This document shows positions 1-9,885 of a DNA stretch of 39,980 nucleotides, piece by piece. Position 1 is the first letter of the stretch. Each line of letters opens with the position of its first letter. Source of the stretch: Actinomadura kijaniata NBRC 14229 (lineage in GTDB: Bacteria > Actinomycetota > Actinomycetes > Streptosporangiales > Streptosporangiaceae); NCBI RefSeq assembly GCF_001552175.1, contig NZ_BCQR01000115.1, positions 1 to 39,980 of the forward strand, read 5' to 3'. The translations under genes and the position numbers were made by a program. The notes beneath the pieces are model-generated. The model had not been told where the DNA came from, searched no databases, and was given only the letters and a program-made list of their open reading frames with translations.

Positions 1-948
1 GCCGCGGCCCTGGTGCCCGCCGTGGTGCTGACGGCGGGCTCGGGGTCGCGCACGGCCCCCGCCACGGCCGTCACGCCCGCGCGCGACACGGTGATCTCGC
101 GGACGCTGCCGGGCGGGCAGCGGCTGCGGGCGATGGCGCTCGGCAGCGACGGCTCGGTGCTGGGCGTCCCCACGACCGTGGACGCCGAACGGGTCCGCGT
201 CACGCAGCGCGGCGTGTGGGTCGCCGGGCCCGGCCGCGCGGCGCGGCGGGTCGCCGACACGGGGCCCGACTCGTTGCCGTACCTGTGGACGATGGCCGCC
301 GGCAAGGCCGCGTACGTGTGGCCGGACGGAACGAGGCTGCGGTGCCTGCCGCCGGGCGGGGGCGAGGTCACCACGCTGCGTCCGGGGTGGGACGGGCGCG
401 ACCGCTTCTACTCCGACGGCGACGCGGTCGTGTGGTGGGACGCCGACCGGAAGGCGGTGGCCACCAATCTCGGCTGCACCGGCGCGGCACGGGACCTCTC
501 CGTGAAGGGGACGCTGGCGGCGTTCTCCTTCCCGCACGCCTACGTGCGGTCGGGGCGGACGATGCGGCAGGTGGACGTGGTCAGCGGGCGGCAGACGACG
601 ATCACGCTGCCGGACGGCCGCGAGCCGTCGGCCGGGTTCGGGGCCGGTCCGGACACGCTCGCGTGGGCGGACCGGAACGTGCTCACCGTCCGGTCGCTCT
701 CCTCCCGGCCCTCGCGGCGCGAGATCCGGGACCTGCCGCACGGCGGCGACGACGCGTATCTGGGGCGGGTCACCGTGGGCGAGCACGTCGTGGTGTTCAG
801 CGCCGTCCACCAGGACCTCGACGACGCGTCGTCGCTGGTCCACGACCTGCGGACCGGGAAGAGCACGACCGTGCCGGGCGAGGCGTGGGCCGCCGGCCCG
901 TACCTGCTGCGCCAGGAGGGCGACGGCTACCGGCTGACCCGTCCCTGA
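1..948 (+). CDS. Secreted beta-propeller-like protein, 5' end cut by window edge
   Basis: The frame is open from base 1 and ends at TGA 946-948, so the true start lies upstream. The first visible residues (AALVPAVVLTAG, then an Ala/Pro/Thr-rich stretch) look like the hydrophobic core and cleavage region of a signal peptide, so only a few N-terminal residues are probably missing. The remaining ~290 residues alternate short beta-like segments with Gly/Asp turns (GSDGSVLGV, YVWPDGTRLRCL, VVWWDADRKAV, TLAWADRNVL), the pattern of a TolB- or WD-like propeller. No catalytic motif is visible. The 3' end overlaps the convergent histidine kinase gene by 22 bp. The function is unknown; an extracytoplasmic binding or scaffold protein is an inference. 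Confidence 0.6.
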   Translation, partial: AAALVPAVVLTAGSGSRTAPATAVTPARDTVISRTLPGGQRLRAMALGSDGSVLGVPTTVDAERVRVTQRGVWVAGPGRAARRVADTGPDSLPYLWTMAAGKAAYVWPDGTRLRCLPPGGGEVTTLRPGWDGRDRFYSDGDAVVWWDADRKAVATNLGCTGAARDLSVKGTLAAFSFPHAYVRSGRTMRQVDVVSGRQTTITLPDGREPSAGFGAGPDTLAWADRNVLTVRSLSSRPSRREIRDLPHGGDDAYLGRVTVGEHVVVFSAVHQDLDDASSLVHDLRTGKSTTVPGEAWAAGPYLLRQEGDGYRLTRP

Positions 949-2288
949 ACGAGCGGCAGGCGCAGGACGAAGCGGGCTCCCCCGGAGCTGTCCTCGATGC
1001 CCAGGGTGCCGCCGTGGGACCGGGCGATCTGGCGGGCGATCGGCAGGCCGAGGCCGGTGCCGCCCGCGTCGCGTTCGCGGGCGTCCGCCAGGCGGGCGAA
1101 GCGCTGGAAGACCAGTTCGCGGTGCTCGGGGGCGATGCCCGCGCCGTCGTCCAGGACCTCCAGCACGGCCGTGCCCTCCAGCTTGCGGACGGTGACGTCG
1201 ATGCGGGACTCGGCGTGGCGTTCGGCGTTGTCGAGCAGGTTCGTCAGCAGCCGGGCCAGGCGCAGCCGGTCGCCGCGCACGGTCGTGCCGGGCGTCAGGT
1301 GCGGGTGGACCGGGTGCCGCCGGGGGCCGCGGTCCAGTTCGGCCCCGACCAGGGCGGAGAGGTCCACGGGCGTGACGTGGGACGCGGCGTCGGCGTCGGC
1401 GTCCAGGCGGGCCAGCTCCAGCAGGTCGTCCACGATCGCCTGGAGACGGTCCAGGCAGGTCAGGGTGGTGCCCGCGACGGCGGGCCAGTCGGCCTCCCCG
1501 GGGTACAGCAGCGCCTCCTCGATGCAGACCCGGGCGGCGGTGATGGGACTGCGCAGGTCGTGGGAGGCGTCGGAGGTGAAGCGGCGCTGGCGTTCCAGGG
1601 CGGAGTCGAGCCGGTCCAGGGTGGCGTTGACGGTCACGGCGAGCTGGCGGAGCTCGTCGCGGCCCGGCGGGACCGGGACCCGGCGGCCGGAGTCGGTCGC
1701 GGTGATCTCGGCGAGCTCGGCGCGGATCGCGTCCACCGGGCCCAGGGTGCGGCCCACCGTCCGCCAGGTGTGCGCCGCCGTCACCGCGACCGCCATCGCC
1801 GACACCAGCAGCAGGAACGCGCACAGGTGCGGCGAGACGTACCAGGGCACCGTGGAGTCGGCGGCGTAGACGATCCAGTCGCCGTCGGACTGGTAGACGC
1901 GGAACGACACCACGTTCATGCAGCCCGACAGCCCCGCGGGCGGGCACAGCACGCGGGAGGTCTGCACGCTCTGCTCGTCGGGACGGAACGTGGCCATCGG
2001 CGCCCGTCCGGCCAGCGACCGCGTGGTGGCGACGACGGCGCCGCGCGCGTCGAGGACCTGGAGCGCGCTGGAGTCGCGCTCGTCCAGCCGCGACGGCAGC
2101 CGGTCGCGTTTGATCAGGTGGACGACGTGCAGCGCGTCCGCGACGGTCTGCTCGTGCTCGTAGTCGGCGGCCTGCCCGCGCACCGACAGCAGCGCGAGCG
2201 CCGACACCCCGACGCAGACCAGCGTGGCGATGACCGCCGCCCCGAGGGTCATCCGCACCCGTATGGACCATGATCGCCGTCTGGTCAC
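927..2288 (-). CDS. Sensor histidine kinase (HAMP-HisKA-HATPase), orphan
   Basis: The protein is 453 aa from the GTG at 2288. That start is preceded by GGGAGG four bases upstream; an ATG nine codons earlier (2315) has no such site. A transmembrane helix near the N-terminus, a ~110-aa extracytoplasmic sensor loop and a second helix (SPHLCAFLLLVSAMAVAVTA) precede a HAMP-like linker. The dimerisation domain has the phospho-acceptor box SHDLRSP (His about residue 243). The ATPase domain has the N box NLLDNAERHAE, G1 DDGAGI and G2 GGTGLGLPIA. It should autophosphorylate and pass phosphate to a response regulator. No regulator gene lies beside it: the upstream minus-strand gene is a phosphodiesterase. 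The signal is unknown. Confidence 0.9.
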   Translation of the reverse strand: MTRRRSWSIRVRMTLGAAVIATLVCVGVSALALLSVRGQAADYEHEQTVADALHVVHLIKRDRLPSRLDERDSSALQVLDARGAVVATTRSLAGRAPMATFRPDEQSVQTSRVLCPPAGLSGCMNVVSFRVYQSDGDWIVYAADSTVPWYVSPHLCAFLLLVSAMAVAVTAAHTWRTVGRTLGPVDAIRAELAEITATDSGRRVPVPPGRDELRQLAVTVNATLDRLDSALERQRRFTSDASHDLRSPITAARVCIEEALLYPGEADWPAVAGTTLTCLDRLQAIVDDLLELARLDADADAASHVTPVDLSALVGAELDRGPRRHPVHPHLTPGTTVRGDRLRLARLLTNLLDNAERHAESRIDVTVRKLEGTAVLEVLDDGAGIAPEHRELVFQRFARLADARERDAGGTGLGLPIARQIARSHGGTLGIEDSSGGARFVLRLPLVQGRVSR

Positions 2289-2342
2289 CCGACCTCCCGC
2301 AGGCGAGGTAACCATCCGGTGGGTCGATCACCGGTGGGGGAA

Positions 2343-2398
2343 GGGGCGCTCCCCGCACAAGAGGCGGCAAAGAAACCTCCCGGAGGGGAGCGCGCCCC
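2343..2398 (-). terminator. Imperfect hairpin after the phosphodiesterase gene
   Basis: GGGGCGCTCCCC (2343-2354) pairs with GGGGAGCGCGCCCC (2385-2398) apart from a two-base bulge. It lies between the stop of the minus-strand phosphodiesterase and the start of the histidine kinase. No T run follows, as is common in actinobacteria. If it works, the kinase has its own promoter. Confidence 0.4.
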
Positions 2399-2430
2399 GC
2401 CACGGGGCCGTCAAGCCGGGGCGGCCCGGA

Positions 2431-3366
2431 TCAGGCCGCGTCGTCCCGCCGGCGCAGCACCCCGTCCAGCAGGGTGGAGCGTTCGCGCAGCACCCCGTAC
2501 AGCACCGCGGGGCGGTTGGTGATCACACCGTCCACGCCCAGCCCCACCGCGCGCCGCATCTTGGCGGGGTCGTCGACGGTCCAGGTGAAGACGTCCATGC
2601 CGTGGCGGTGGATCTGCTTCACGTAGGCGGCGGTGACGCTCTTGTAGGGCGGGTTGATCTGGTCGGCGAACTTGGACAGCTCCTTGAGCTCGCTGGTCCT
2701 GGGAGCGGCGAGCAGGCCGGTGGGGACCGTGGGGAGCAGCCGGTGGAAGCGGCGCACGGACGACCGGTCGAACGACTGGACGACCAGGTGCCGTTCCCTC
2801 GGGTCGGGGCGCAGCCAGGAACTGTGGCGCACCAGCTCGGAGGCGACGCGGCGCTCGATGCCCGGGTACAGGTGCGGGGCCTTGATCTCCAGCAGCAGGC
2901 CGAGGTCGCTGTCGCGCATGGCCGTCAGCGCCTCGCCGAGCGTCGGCACGCGCTCGCCCCGGTAGCGGCGGGAGAACCAGGACCCCGCGTCCAGCCTGCG
3001 GATCTCGGCGAGCGTGAAGTCGCTGACCCGCCAGGGGGAACGGCGCGGGTAGCGCCGCTCCACGTCGGTGGTGCGGCGCAGCGTCGTGTCGTGCATCAGG
3101 ACCAGCTTGCCGTCCTTGGTCTGCTGCACGTCCAGCTCGAACATGTCGGCGCGTTGGGAGCGGGCCAGCCGGAACGCCGCCAGGGTGTTCTCCGGCGCGC
3201 CGGACGACGCGCCGCGGTGGGCGACGTTCGTGACGCGCGGGGAGGCCTTGCGCGCCTCGGCGGCGGCACCGGCGGCGGCACCGGCGGGGGCGTCGGCCGG
3301 GACGAGGACGACGAGGGCCGTGGTGGCGGTGAAAGCGGTGAGGCCGGGGGCGAGCCGTCGGAGCAT
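2431..3366 (-). CDS. Secreted glycerophosphodiester phosphodiesterase
   Basis: The family hydrolyses glycerophosphodiesters to glycerol-3-phosphate and an alcohol in a TIM-barrel fold. The N-terminus (MLRRLAPGLTAFTATTALVV) is a signal peptide followed by an Ala-rich segment, so the enzyme is exported. Catalytic motifs are intact: the HRGASSGAPENT box with the general acid/base His and metal-binding Glu, ELDVQQTKDG (Glu/Asp metal ligands), LMHD with the second catalytic His, LLLEIKAP, and the C-terminal FTWTVDD and GVDGVITNRP strands. The ATG at 3366 is preferred because GAGAGG lies five bases before it; a GTG at 3372 sits on top of that site. Length (311 aa) is normal. The likely role is phosphate or glycerol scavenging from phospholipid or teichoic acid head groups. 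Confidence 0.93.
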   Translation of the reverse strand: MLRRLAPGLTAFTATTALVVLVPADAPAGAAAGAAAEARKASPRVTNVAHRGASSGAPENTLAAFRLARSQRADMFELDVQQTKDGKLVLMHDTTLRRTTDVERRYPRRSPWRVSDFTLAEIRRLDAGSWFSRRYRGERVPTLGEALTAMRDSDLGLLLEIKAPHLYPGIERRVASELVRHSSWLRPDPRERHLVVQSFDRSSVRRFHRLLPTVPTGLLAAPRTSELKELSKFADQINPPYKSVTAAYVKQIHRHGMDVFTWTVDDPAKMRRAVGLGVDGVITNRPAVLYGVLRERSTLLDGVLRRRDDAA

Positions 3367-3478
3367 TGGCACCTCTCGTGACTGGGGGGACGTCCACTCC
3401 TCACCCTTGAGGCAGTGGGTAACGCGCGCGTAACGCCGACATGGCGCAGCGTGGATTCGAAATGACCTTCTGTGGCCG

Positions 3479-5167
3479 CTATCGGAGCGTTTGCGGGTCC
3501 TCCGGAGCGGTCGGGCGGCGGCGGAGCACCCGGGGCGGGCGGGGCAGGAGACGCCGGCGTTCCCGGTCGGGGACGGCGGGCGGGCGCGGCGTGGCCAGCC
3601 GGGTCGGCCCGCGGCGGCCCCGCAGCGTGACCGACCTCCCGAGGTCCCAGTGCTGGGCCTCGGCGAGGTGGGCCGCCTCCAGCACGGTCCCGGACGCCAG
3701 CACGCGGCCGTCGAACGTCTTGGCCATGTCGCTGAGGCGGGCGGCCTCGTTCACCGGGTCGCCGATGACGGTGTACTCGAAGCGCTGCTCGGCCCCGATG
3801 TACCCGGCGACGACCTCGCCCGCCGACACGCCGACGCCGAAGTCCAGCTCCGCCACCCCGGCGCGCAGCCGCAGCGCCGTCTCGCGGGCCGCGCCGAGCG
3901 CGCCGCCCGCCGAGTCCTCCAGCGCGGTCGGCGCACCGAAGATCGCCAGCGCGGCGTCGCCCTCGAACTTGTTGATCCAGCCGCCGTGCCGGGCCACGAC
4001 CGCGACGACCACGCCGAAGAACGCGTTGAGCAGCGCCACCACCTGGTCGGGCGTGCGGGTCTCGGCGAGCCGGGTGGACCCGGCCAGGTCCACGAACAGC
4101 ACCGCCACCTCGCGGGTCTCGCCGCCCAGCTCGATGTCGCCGCCCTCCAGCGCCAGGTCGGCGACCTCCTCCCCCACATGGCGGCCGAACAGGTCGCGCA
4201 GCCGTTCGGACCGCCGCAGCCCCGCGACCATGTCGTTGAACCCGGCCTGCAACTGCCCGACCTCGCTGGCGTCGTAGACCTCGGTCTCGGCGGCCAGGTC
4301 GCCGCGCGCCACGCGGGCCATCCCGGTCCGCACCGTCTTGATCGGGTCGGCGATGGCGCGGGTCGCCAGATAGGTGATCACCGCGCCGACCAGCAGCGCG
4401 ATCCCGCCCAGGCCGATCATGGTGAACGCCAGCTGGCCGCCCGGGATCGGCGTGACCAGCGCGGCGATCCCCACGCCGACCACGCCGACCACGGGGATCG
4501 CGGTGCCCAGCGCCCAGGCGAGCATGACGCGGGCGGTGATGCCGGGCAGCCGGATCCGGCGCGGCGGCTGGGTGGCCAGCACGAGCGCGGCGGCCGGGCG
4601 CAGCAGCCGTTCCGACATCAGGTACACCAGCGTGCAGGTGGTCATCGCGCCGAGCAGGCAGGTCAGGCCGGTCTTGACGGCCAGCCGGGCGGTGAACAGC
4701 GTCGCGTCCAGCACGGCCCAGCCGGCCGCGCCGACCGCCCACATCGCGCCCAGCAGCAGCGTCAGCCGCAGGGGGCCGAGCAGCACGGCGCCGCGCTGCT
4801 CCCGGTCGGGGACGCCGCCCTCGCGGGCCAGCCGCACCACCGGCCGCCACAGGCGCAGGCCCAGCCACAGCGCGACCGGTCCCGCGACGACGGGGTAGCT
4901 GAAGAACGCGATCGCGTTGACGCGGTGGACGTGCTCGACGTACGCGGGGTCGCCGAGCGGTGGGTCGGGCACCACGAACGTCGCGAACGACAGCACCACC
5001 AGGGCCCCGCCGACGTTCGCGATCACGACCACCGCCAGCAGCACCCAGCGGACGCGCAGCTCCAGCGGGGTGGGCAGCGGAAGGTCCTCCAGGCCGCCCA
5101 GGCGCGCCTCGATGCGGGCCTCGATGCGGGCGCCGAGACGGCGCGGGGTCGGGTTCCGCTCGGTCAC
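3479..5167 (-). CDS. Membrane class III adenylate/guanylate cyclase with HAMP
   Basis: The protein is 562 aa from a GTG at 5167 with GGAGG five bases upstream. Six membrane helices (roughly residues 40-62, 84-106, 131-157, 164-188, 211-237, 246-270) lead through a HAMP domain (268-320) to a cyclase homology domain (350-500). This layout matches the mycobacterial Rv1318c-Rv1320c type. The catalytic set is complete: metal Asp360 (LFVDLAGST), Lys400 and Asp404 (INKFEGDAAL), Asp470 (VIGDPVNEAARL), transition-state Asn473 and Arg477. An active enzyme is therefore expected; Lys/Asp at the purine-specifying positions indicate ATP. The C-terminal tail is basic and proline-rich. It is divergent from the ABC-F leader region. 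What the membrane part senses is unknown. Confidence 0.93.
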   Translation of the reverse strand: MTERNPTPRRLGARIEARIEARLGGLEDLPLPTPLELRVRWVLLAVVVIANVGGALVVLSFATFVVPDPPLGDPAYVEHVHRVNAIAFFSYPVVAGPVALWLGLRLWRPVVRLAREGGVPDREQRGAVLLGPLRLTLLLGAMWAVGAAGWAVLDATLFTARLAVKTGLTCLLGAMTTCTLVYLMSERLLRPAAALVLATQPPRRIRLPGITARVMLAWALGTAIPVVGVVGVGIAALVTPIPGGQLAFTMIGLGGIALLVGAVITYLATRAIADPIKTVRTGMARVARGDLAAETEVYDASEVGQLQAGFNDMVAGLRRSERLRDLFGRHVGEEVADLALEGGDIELGGETREVAVLFVDLAGSTRLAETRTPDQVVALLNAFFGVVVAVVARHGGWINKFEGDAALAIFGAPTALEDSAGGALGAARETALRLRAGVAELDFGVGVSAGEVVAGYIGAEQRFEYTVIGDPVNEAARLSDMAKTFDGRVLASGTVLEAAHLAEAQHWDLGRSVTLRGRRGPTRLATPRPPAVPDRERRRLLPRPPRVLRRRPTAPEDPQTLR

Positions 5168-5314
5168 CTGCGCCTCCGCCCAGGGAACGGCCCGCCGGCG
5201 TGGGGGCGCGACTGGTCTCACGATAGAGCGACGGTCCCGGACCGCCCGGACGGATCATCCCACTATGACGACCGTCACAGGCGCGTTCGGGGGCGCGACG
5301 CTACCATGGGCCCC

Positions 5315-5362
5315 ATGAGTGGTTCCGGCAGGTTCTTCGTGACCGGGGTGTGGTTTCTGTAA
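5315..5362 (+). CDS. Putative leader peptide (MSGSGRFFVTGVWFL) of the ABC-F gene
   Basis: Fifteen codons run from ATG 5315 to TAA 5360-5362, 226 bp before the ABC-F start. An in-frame ATG at 5306 would add three residues. There is no Shine-Dalgarno site. TACCAT at 5302-5307 fits a -10 hexamer whose start point would fall at the 5315 ATG, suggesting a leaderless transcript, although no good -35 is visible. The hydrophobic/aromatic end (VTGVWFL) resembles drug-sensing stalling peptides of macrolide/lincosamide resistance genes. That role is inferred from position, size and the hairpins downstream. Confidence 0.5.
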   Translation: MSGSGRFFVTGVWFL

Positions 5363-5578
5363 TCTCCCGCGCCGCCGCGGTGCTCTGACACCGCCGCCGC
5401 ACGGTCGAGACACGCGCGTGCGCCCTCGCCGCCGCGCCTGATCGCCACACGTTCCGCCCCGCCGCCGGGTCTCTTCCTTTCTTCTCCGGGTCCGCCGCTT
5501 CGCGACCCGTCGTGCTCCGCCCCGGCGTGCGGATCCCTGCCGATCCCCGGTCCCGTACGGACCCGCGCTCTTTTCCGG
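5363..5578 (+). promoter_or_regulatory. Candidate transcription attenuator in the ABC-F leader
   Basis: Several mutually exclusive stems are visible. GCGGTG-N6-CACCGC lies just after the leader peptide. CGGGTC (5466-5471) and CGGGTCC (5487-5493) could each pair with GACCCG (5504-5509). CGGGTCC (5487-5493) is also fully complementary to GGACCCG (5559-5565). That last segment otherwise closes a hairpin with GGTCC (5549-5553), or with GCGGATCC (5529-5536) with one mismatch, followed by TTTT at 5571-5574 immediately before the Shine-Dalgarno site. This is the layout of a ribosome-controlled terminator/antiterminator. Folding was judged by eye only. Confidence 0.4.
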
Positions 5579-5588
5579 AGGTGGTCGC

Positions 5589-7211
<1,623 letters not shown>

Positions 7212-7217
7212 GCACGG

Positions 7218-7257
7218 CGACGGCCCGATGACGGCGGGATCCGTCATCGGGCCGTCG
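7218..7257. terminator. Perfect 17-bp-stem bidirectional terminator
   Basis: CGACGGCCCGATGACGG (7218-7234) is followed by a six-base loop and its exact reverse complement (7241-7257). It lies between the convergent ABC-F (ends 7211) and permease (ends 7263) genes and would stop both. Confidence 0.85.
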
Positions 7258-7262
7258 GCCGG

Positions 7263-8672
7263 TCAGCTCTTGACGGGGTCGGCCTCGGCGGCCGCCGCCT
7301 CGGCCCGGCGCGAGTTGCGCCGGACCACCGGCCACGCCGCCACGATCAGCACCACCCAGATCGCCGTCACGTACAGCGCGATGCGGGTGTCGTGCTCCCA
7401 CGCGATCGTCACCGTGACGAACGCGAAGAACGCCAGCACCATCCAGGTCGTGAACGGCGCGCCCGGCATCCGGTAGTCCGAGGCGGGCAGCTCACCCTTG
7501 CGGACCTTGCGGCGGTAGCCCTGGTGCGCGACCAGGATCACCGTCCACACCATGATCGCGCCACCGGTGGAGACCGAGGTGATGTACTCGAACGCCTTCT
7601 CCGGGACGAAGATGTTCACGATCACGCCCAGGCCCATGACCAGCGCGGAGATCACCACGGTGAGGACCGGGACGCCGCGGTCGTTCAGCCGGGTCAGGGC
7701 CTTGGGGCCGTCGCCGTTGACGCCCGCGGTGCGCAGCATCCGGGAGGTGGAGTACAGGCCGCCGGCGTTGCACGACGACAGCGCGGCGGTCAGCACCACG
7801 AAGTTGACGATGTCCGCGCCGTACGGGATGCCGATCTTGTCGAAGGCCAGCACGAACGGGCTCGCGCCGCCCTTGAACTCGGTCCACGGCACCACCGACA
7901 GGATCACCAGCAGCGAGCCGAGGTAGAACAGCGCGAACCGGATCGGCAGGGCGTTGATGGCGCGCGGGATGTTCTTCTCCGGGTCCCTGGCCTCGGCGGC
8001 GGTCACACCGACCAGCTCGACGCCCAGGTAGGCGAACAGCACCATCTGCAGGGTCATCACCATCGGGCTGACGCCCTCGGGGAAGAAGCCGTCGTGCTGC
8101 CAGAGGTTGCTGACGGCCGCGGTGTCGCCGACGTCCCCGAACCCGAACGCCAGCACGCCGACCCCGATCAGGATCATCGCGACGATCGCGGCGACCTTGA
8201 TCATGGCGAACCAGAACTCCAGCTCGCCGAAGAGCTTCACCGAGATCAGGTTGACCACGAACAGGATCACCAGCGCTATCAGCGCCGTCTTCCACACCTC
8301 GAAGTGCGGGAACCATCGTTGGATGTAGGCCCCGGCCGCGGTCAGCTCCGCCATGCCGGTGGTCACCCAGATGATCCAGTACGTCCAGGTGGTGGCGTAA
8401 CCCCAGAACGGGCCGAGGAACTCCCGGGCGTACCCGGCGAACCCGCCCTCGGCCTGCCGGTAGGTCAGCAGCTCGCCCAGCGCCCGCATGACGAAGAACA
8501 GCATCAGCCCGGCGATGGCGTAGGTGAGGATCAGGCTCGGCCCGGCCTTGGCGATGTTCTTGCCCGCGCCCAGGAACAGCCCGGTGCCGATCGTGCCGCC
8601 GATGGCCAGCATCTGGATCTGCCGGGTGCCGAGTCCCCGCTGGTACCCCTCTCCGGAGGTTGGTTCAGCCAT
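7263..8672 (-). CDS. Amino-acid permease, APC superfamily (AnsP/GabP/ProY type)
   Basis: The protein is 469 aa with about twelve hydrophobic helices. The N-terminal family signature is clear (QIQMLAIGGTIGTGLFLGAG, then a KAGPSLILTYAIAG helix, and MRALGEL at the end of helix 2). The conserved ELVGVTAAEARDPEKNIPRAIN loop follows helix 6, and STSRMLRTAGVNGDGPK corresponds to the helix 8-9 loop. It should import an amino acid by proton symport; the substrate is not determinable, with asparagine, proline and GABA carriers the closest types. The ATG at 8672 is chosen over one at 8690 because AAAGG lies six bases upstream. It stands alone, followed by a strong terminator shared with the ABC-F gene. 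Confidence 0.92.
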   Translation of the reverse strand: MAEPTSGEGYQRGLGTRQIQMLAIGGTIGTGLFLGAGKNIAKAGPSLILTYAIAGLMLFFVMRALGELLTYRQAEGGFAGYAREFLGPFWGYATTWTYWIIWVTTGMAELTAAGAYIQRWFPHFEVWKTALIALVILFVVNLISVKLFGELEFWFAMIKVAAIVAMILIGVGVLAFGFGDVGDTAAVSNLWQHDGFFPEGVSPMVMTLQMVLFAYLGVELVGVTAAEARDPEKNIPRAINALPIRFALFYLGSLLVILSVVPWTEFKGGASPFVLAFDKIGIPYGADIVNFVVLTAALSSCNAGGLYSTSRMLRTAGVNGDGPKALTRLNDRGVPVLTVVISALVMGLGVIVNIFVPEKAFEYITSVSTGGAIMVWTVILVAHQGYRRKVRKGELPASDYRMPGAPFTTWMVLAFFAFVTVTIAWEHDTRIALYVTAIWVVLIVAAWPVVRRNSRRAEAAAAEADPVKS

Positions 8673-8966
8673 GTGCTGCCTTTCTCGCATTCGCGCCGCC
8701 CGTTCCGGACGGCGCTCGCCGTGGCCGCGCTTCGTTGGCGTCGGCCCGGACAGAGCAGGAACAGAAGGCTACAGAAGCGAAATAAGTGCTTATTGCGCCA
8801 TCCCCTAGGGAAGCCGACCACCGTTCCGGTACCGGACCGCGACCACCCCGTTACCTGGCGTCGCCCATCCTGCCCGAGATCCCGGGCACCCGCCCGGCCC
8901 GACCCTAAATGATCTTTGCTCCTGACGCCGGCGGCCGTCTTCGTCCACCGTCCAGCGAGGAACCCG
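8673..8966. promoter_or_regulatory. Divergent intergenic region with AT-rich palindrome
   Basis: No gene is seen here. AATAAGTGCTTATT (8781-8794; arms AATAAG and CTTATT around TG) stands out in a GC-rich background. It is a candidate operator or promoter element for the permease on the minus strand or the old importer on the plus strand. TCCGGTACCGGA further right is a second small palindrome of unknown meaning. Confidence 0.3.
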
Positions 8967-9885
8967 ATGAGACGACCTCTCGTCCGCGCGGCCTCCGTCG
9001 CACTCACCCTCACCGCCTGCGGCGGACCCGGAGAGACCGGTGCCCCCAACCCCAGGGGACTGGAGAAACCCGTCCTGAACGTCGGCGTGGTGCCCAACCC
9101 CGACTCCGCCCCCTCCAGATCGCCCAGCAGAGGGGCTTCTTCAAGGAGGAGGGGCTGACCGTCAGGGCGTCCCCCGAGGCTGCTCAACGGCTCCATGGAC
9201 CTGGCGCTGCTGAACTACGTGTCGACGTTCACCGCCCAGGACAAGGGGGCGATCAGCTTCAAGCTGGTCGCCGACTCCTACCAGGGCACCAGCAACTCGT
9301 TCGCGCTGCTCACCGGGAAGGACTCCGGGATCGCGACCCCGGCGGACCCGCGCGGCAAGAAGATCGCCGTGCCCGCCGTCCGGAGCGTCACCGACCTGCT
9401 GCCGGCCGTCCGCCCCAAGACCGCCGGGCTCGACCCGGCCCGGGACGTCACCGTCACGCCGATCCCGCTGGCCAGCATGGGCGCCGCCCTCAAACAGGGC
9501 TCGGTCGACGCGGTCGCGGCGGTGGAACCGTTCGCCACCGGCGTCCAGAACGAGCACGGGGCCCGCCGGCTCGCGGACCTGGTCACCGGCCCCACCCGGG
9601 ACTTCCCGATCGCGGGCTGGGGCGGCACCGCCCGGTTCGCCGAGAAGAACCCGAAGACGGTGGCGGCGTTCCAGCGCGCCACCGGCAAGGCCCTCAAGAT
9701 CGCCGCCGACCGCGACGAGGTGGTCAAGGCCATCCCGGCCTCCCCGCCACGACCGCCGCCATCACCCTCGGCTCCTTCCCCACGACGCCACGCGGCTGGA
9801 GCGGGTCGCCGCCCTGATGCGGGAGTTCGGCTACCTGAGCAGGACGCCGGACATCGCGTCGATGCTGGTGGCGCAGCCGCGGTGA
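8967..9885 (+). pseudogene. Broken substrate-binding lipoprotein of a nitrate/sulfonate/taurine-type ABC importer
   Basis: The start MRRPLVRAASVALTLTAC carries a lipobox (LTAC), and the mature part begins as a periplasmic-binding protein (VLNVGVVPNPDSAP). The reading frame then changes at least four times: near 9109-9113 to continue as LQIAQQRGFFKEEGLTV; near 9165-9180 to LLNGSMDLALLNYVST; near 9736-9740 to GLPATTAAITLGSFP; and near 9778 to HDATRLERVAALMREFGYL, ending at TGA 9883-9885. Two of these fit loss of one C from a C run. Put together, the pieces rebuild a SsuA/TauA-like protein. No intact product is expected unless the indels are sequencing errors. The next gene begins with overlapping GTGA. 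Confidence 0.8.

Noticed and set aside
3491..5362. Long plus-strand open frame opposite the cyclase gene
   Set aside because: Its composition (Gly/Arg/Gln/His-rich, no motifs) is typical antisense of a high-GC gene; the minus strand encodes a complete cyclase. Only the last 15 codons are considered, as a leader peptide.
8967..9885. Programmed frameshifting in the binding-protein gene
   Set aside because: At least four shifts in different directions without slippery-site context, plus a deletion in the next gene, indicate decay (or sequencing indels).
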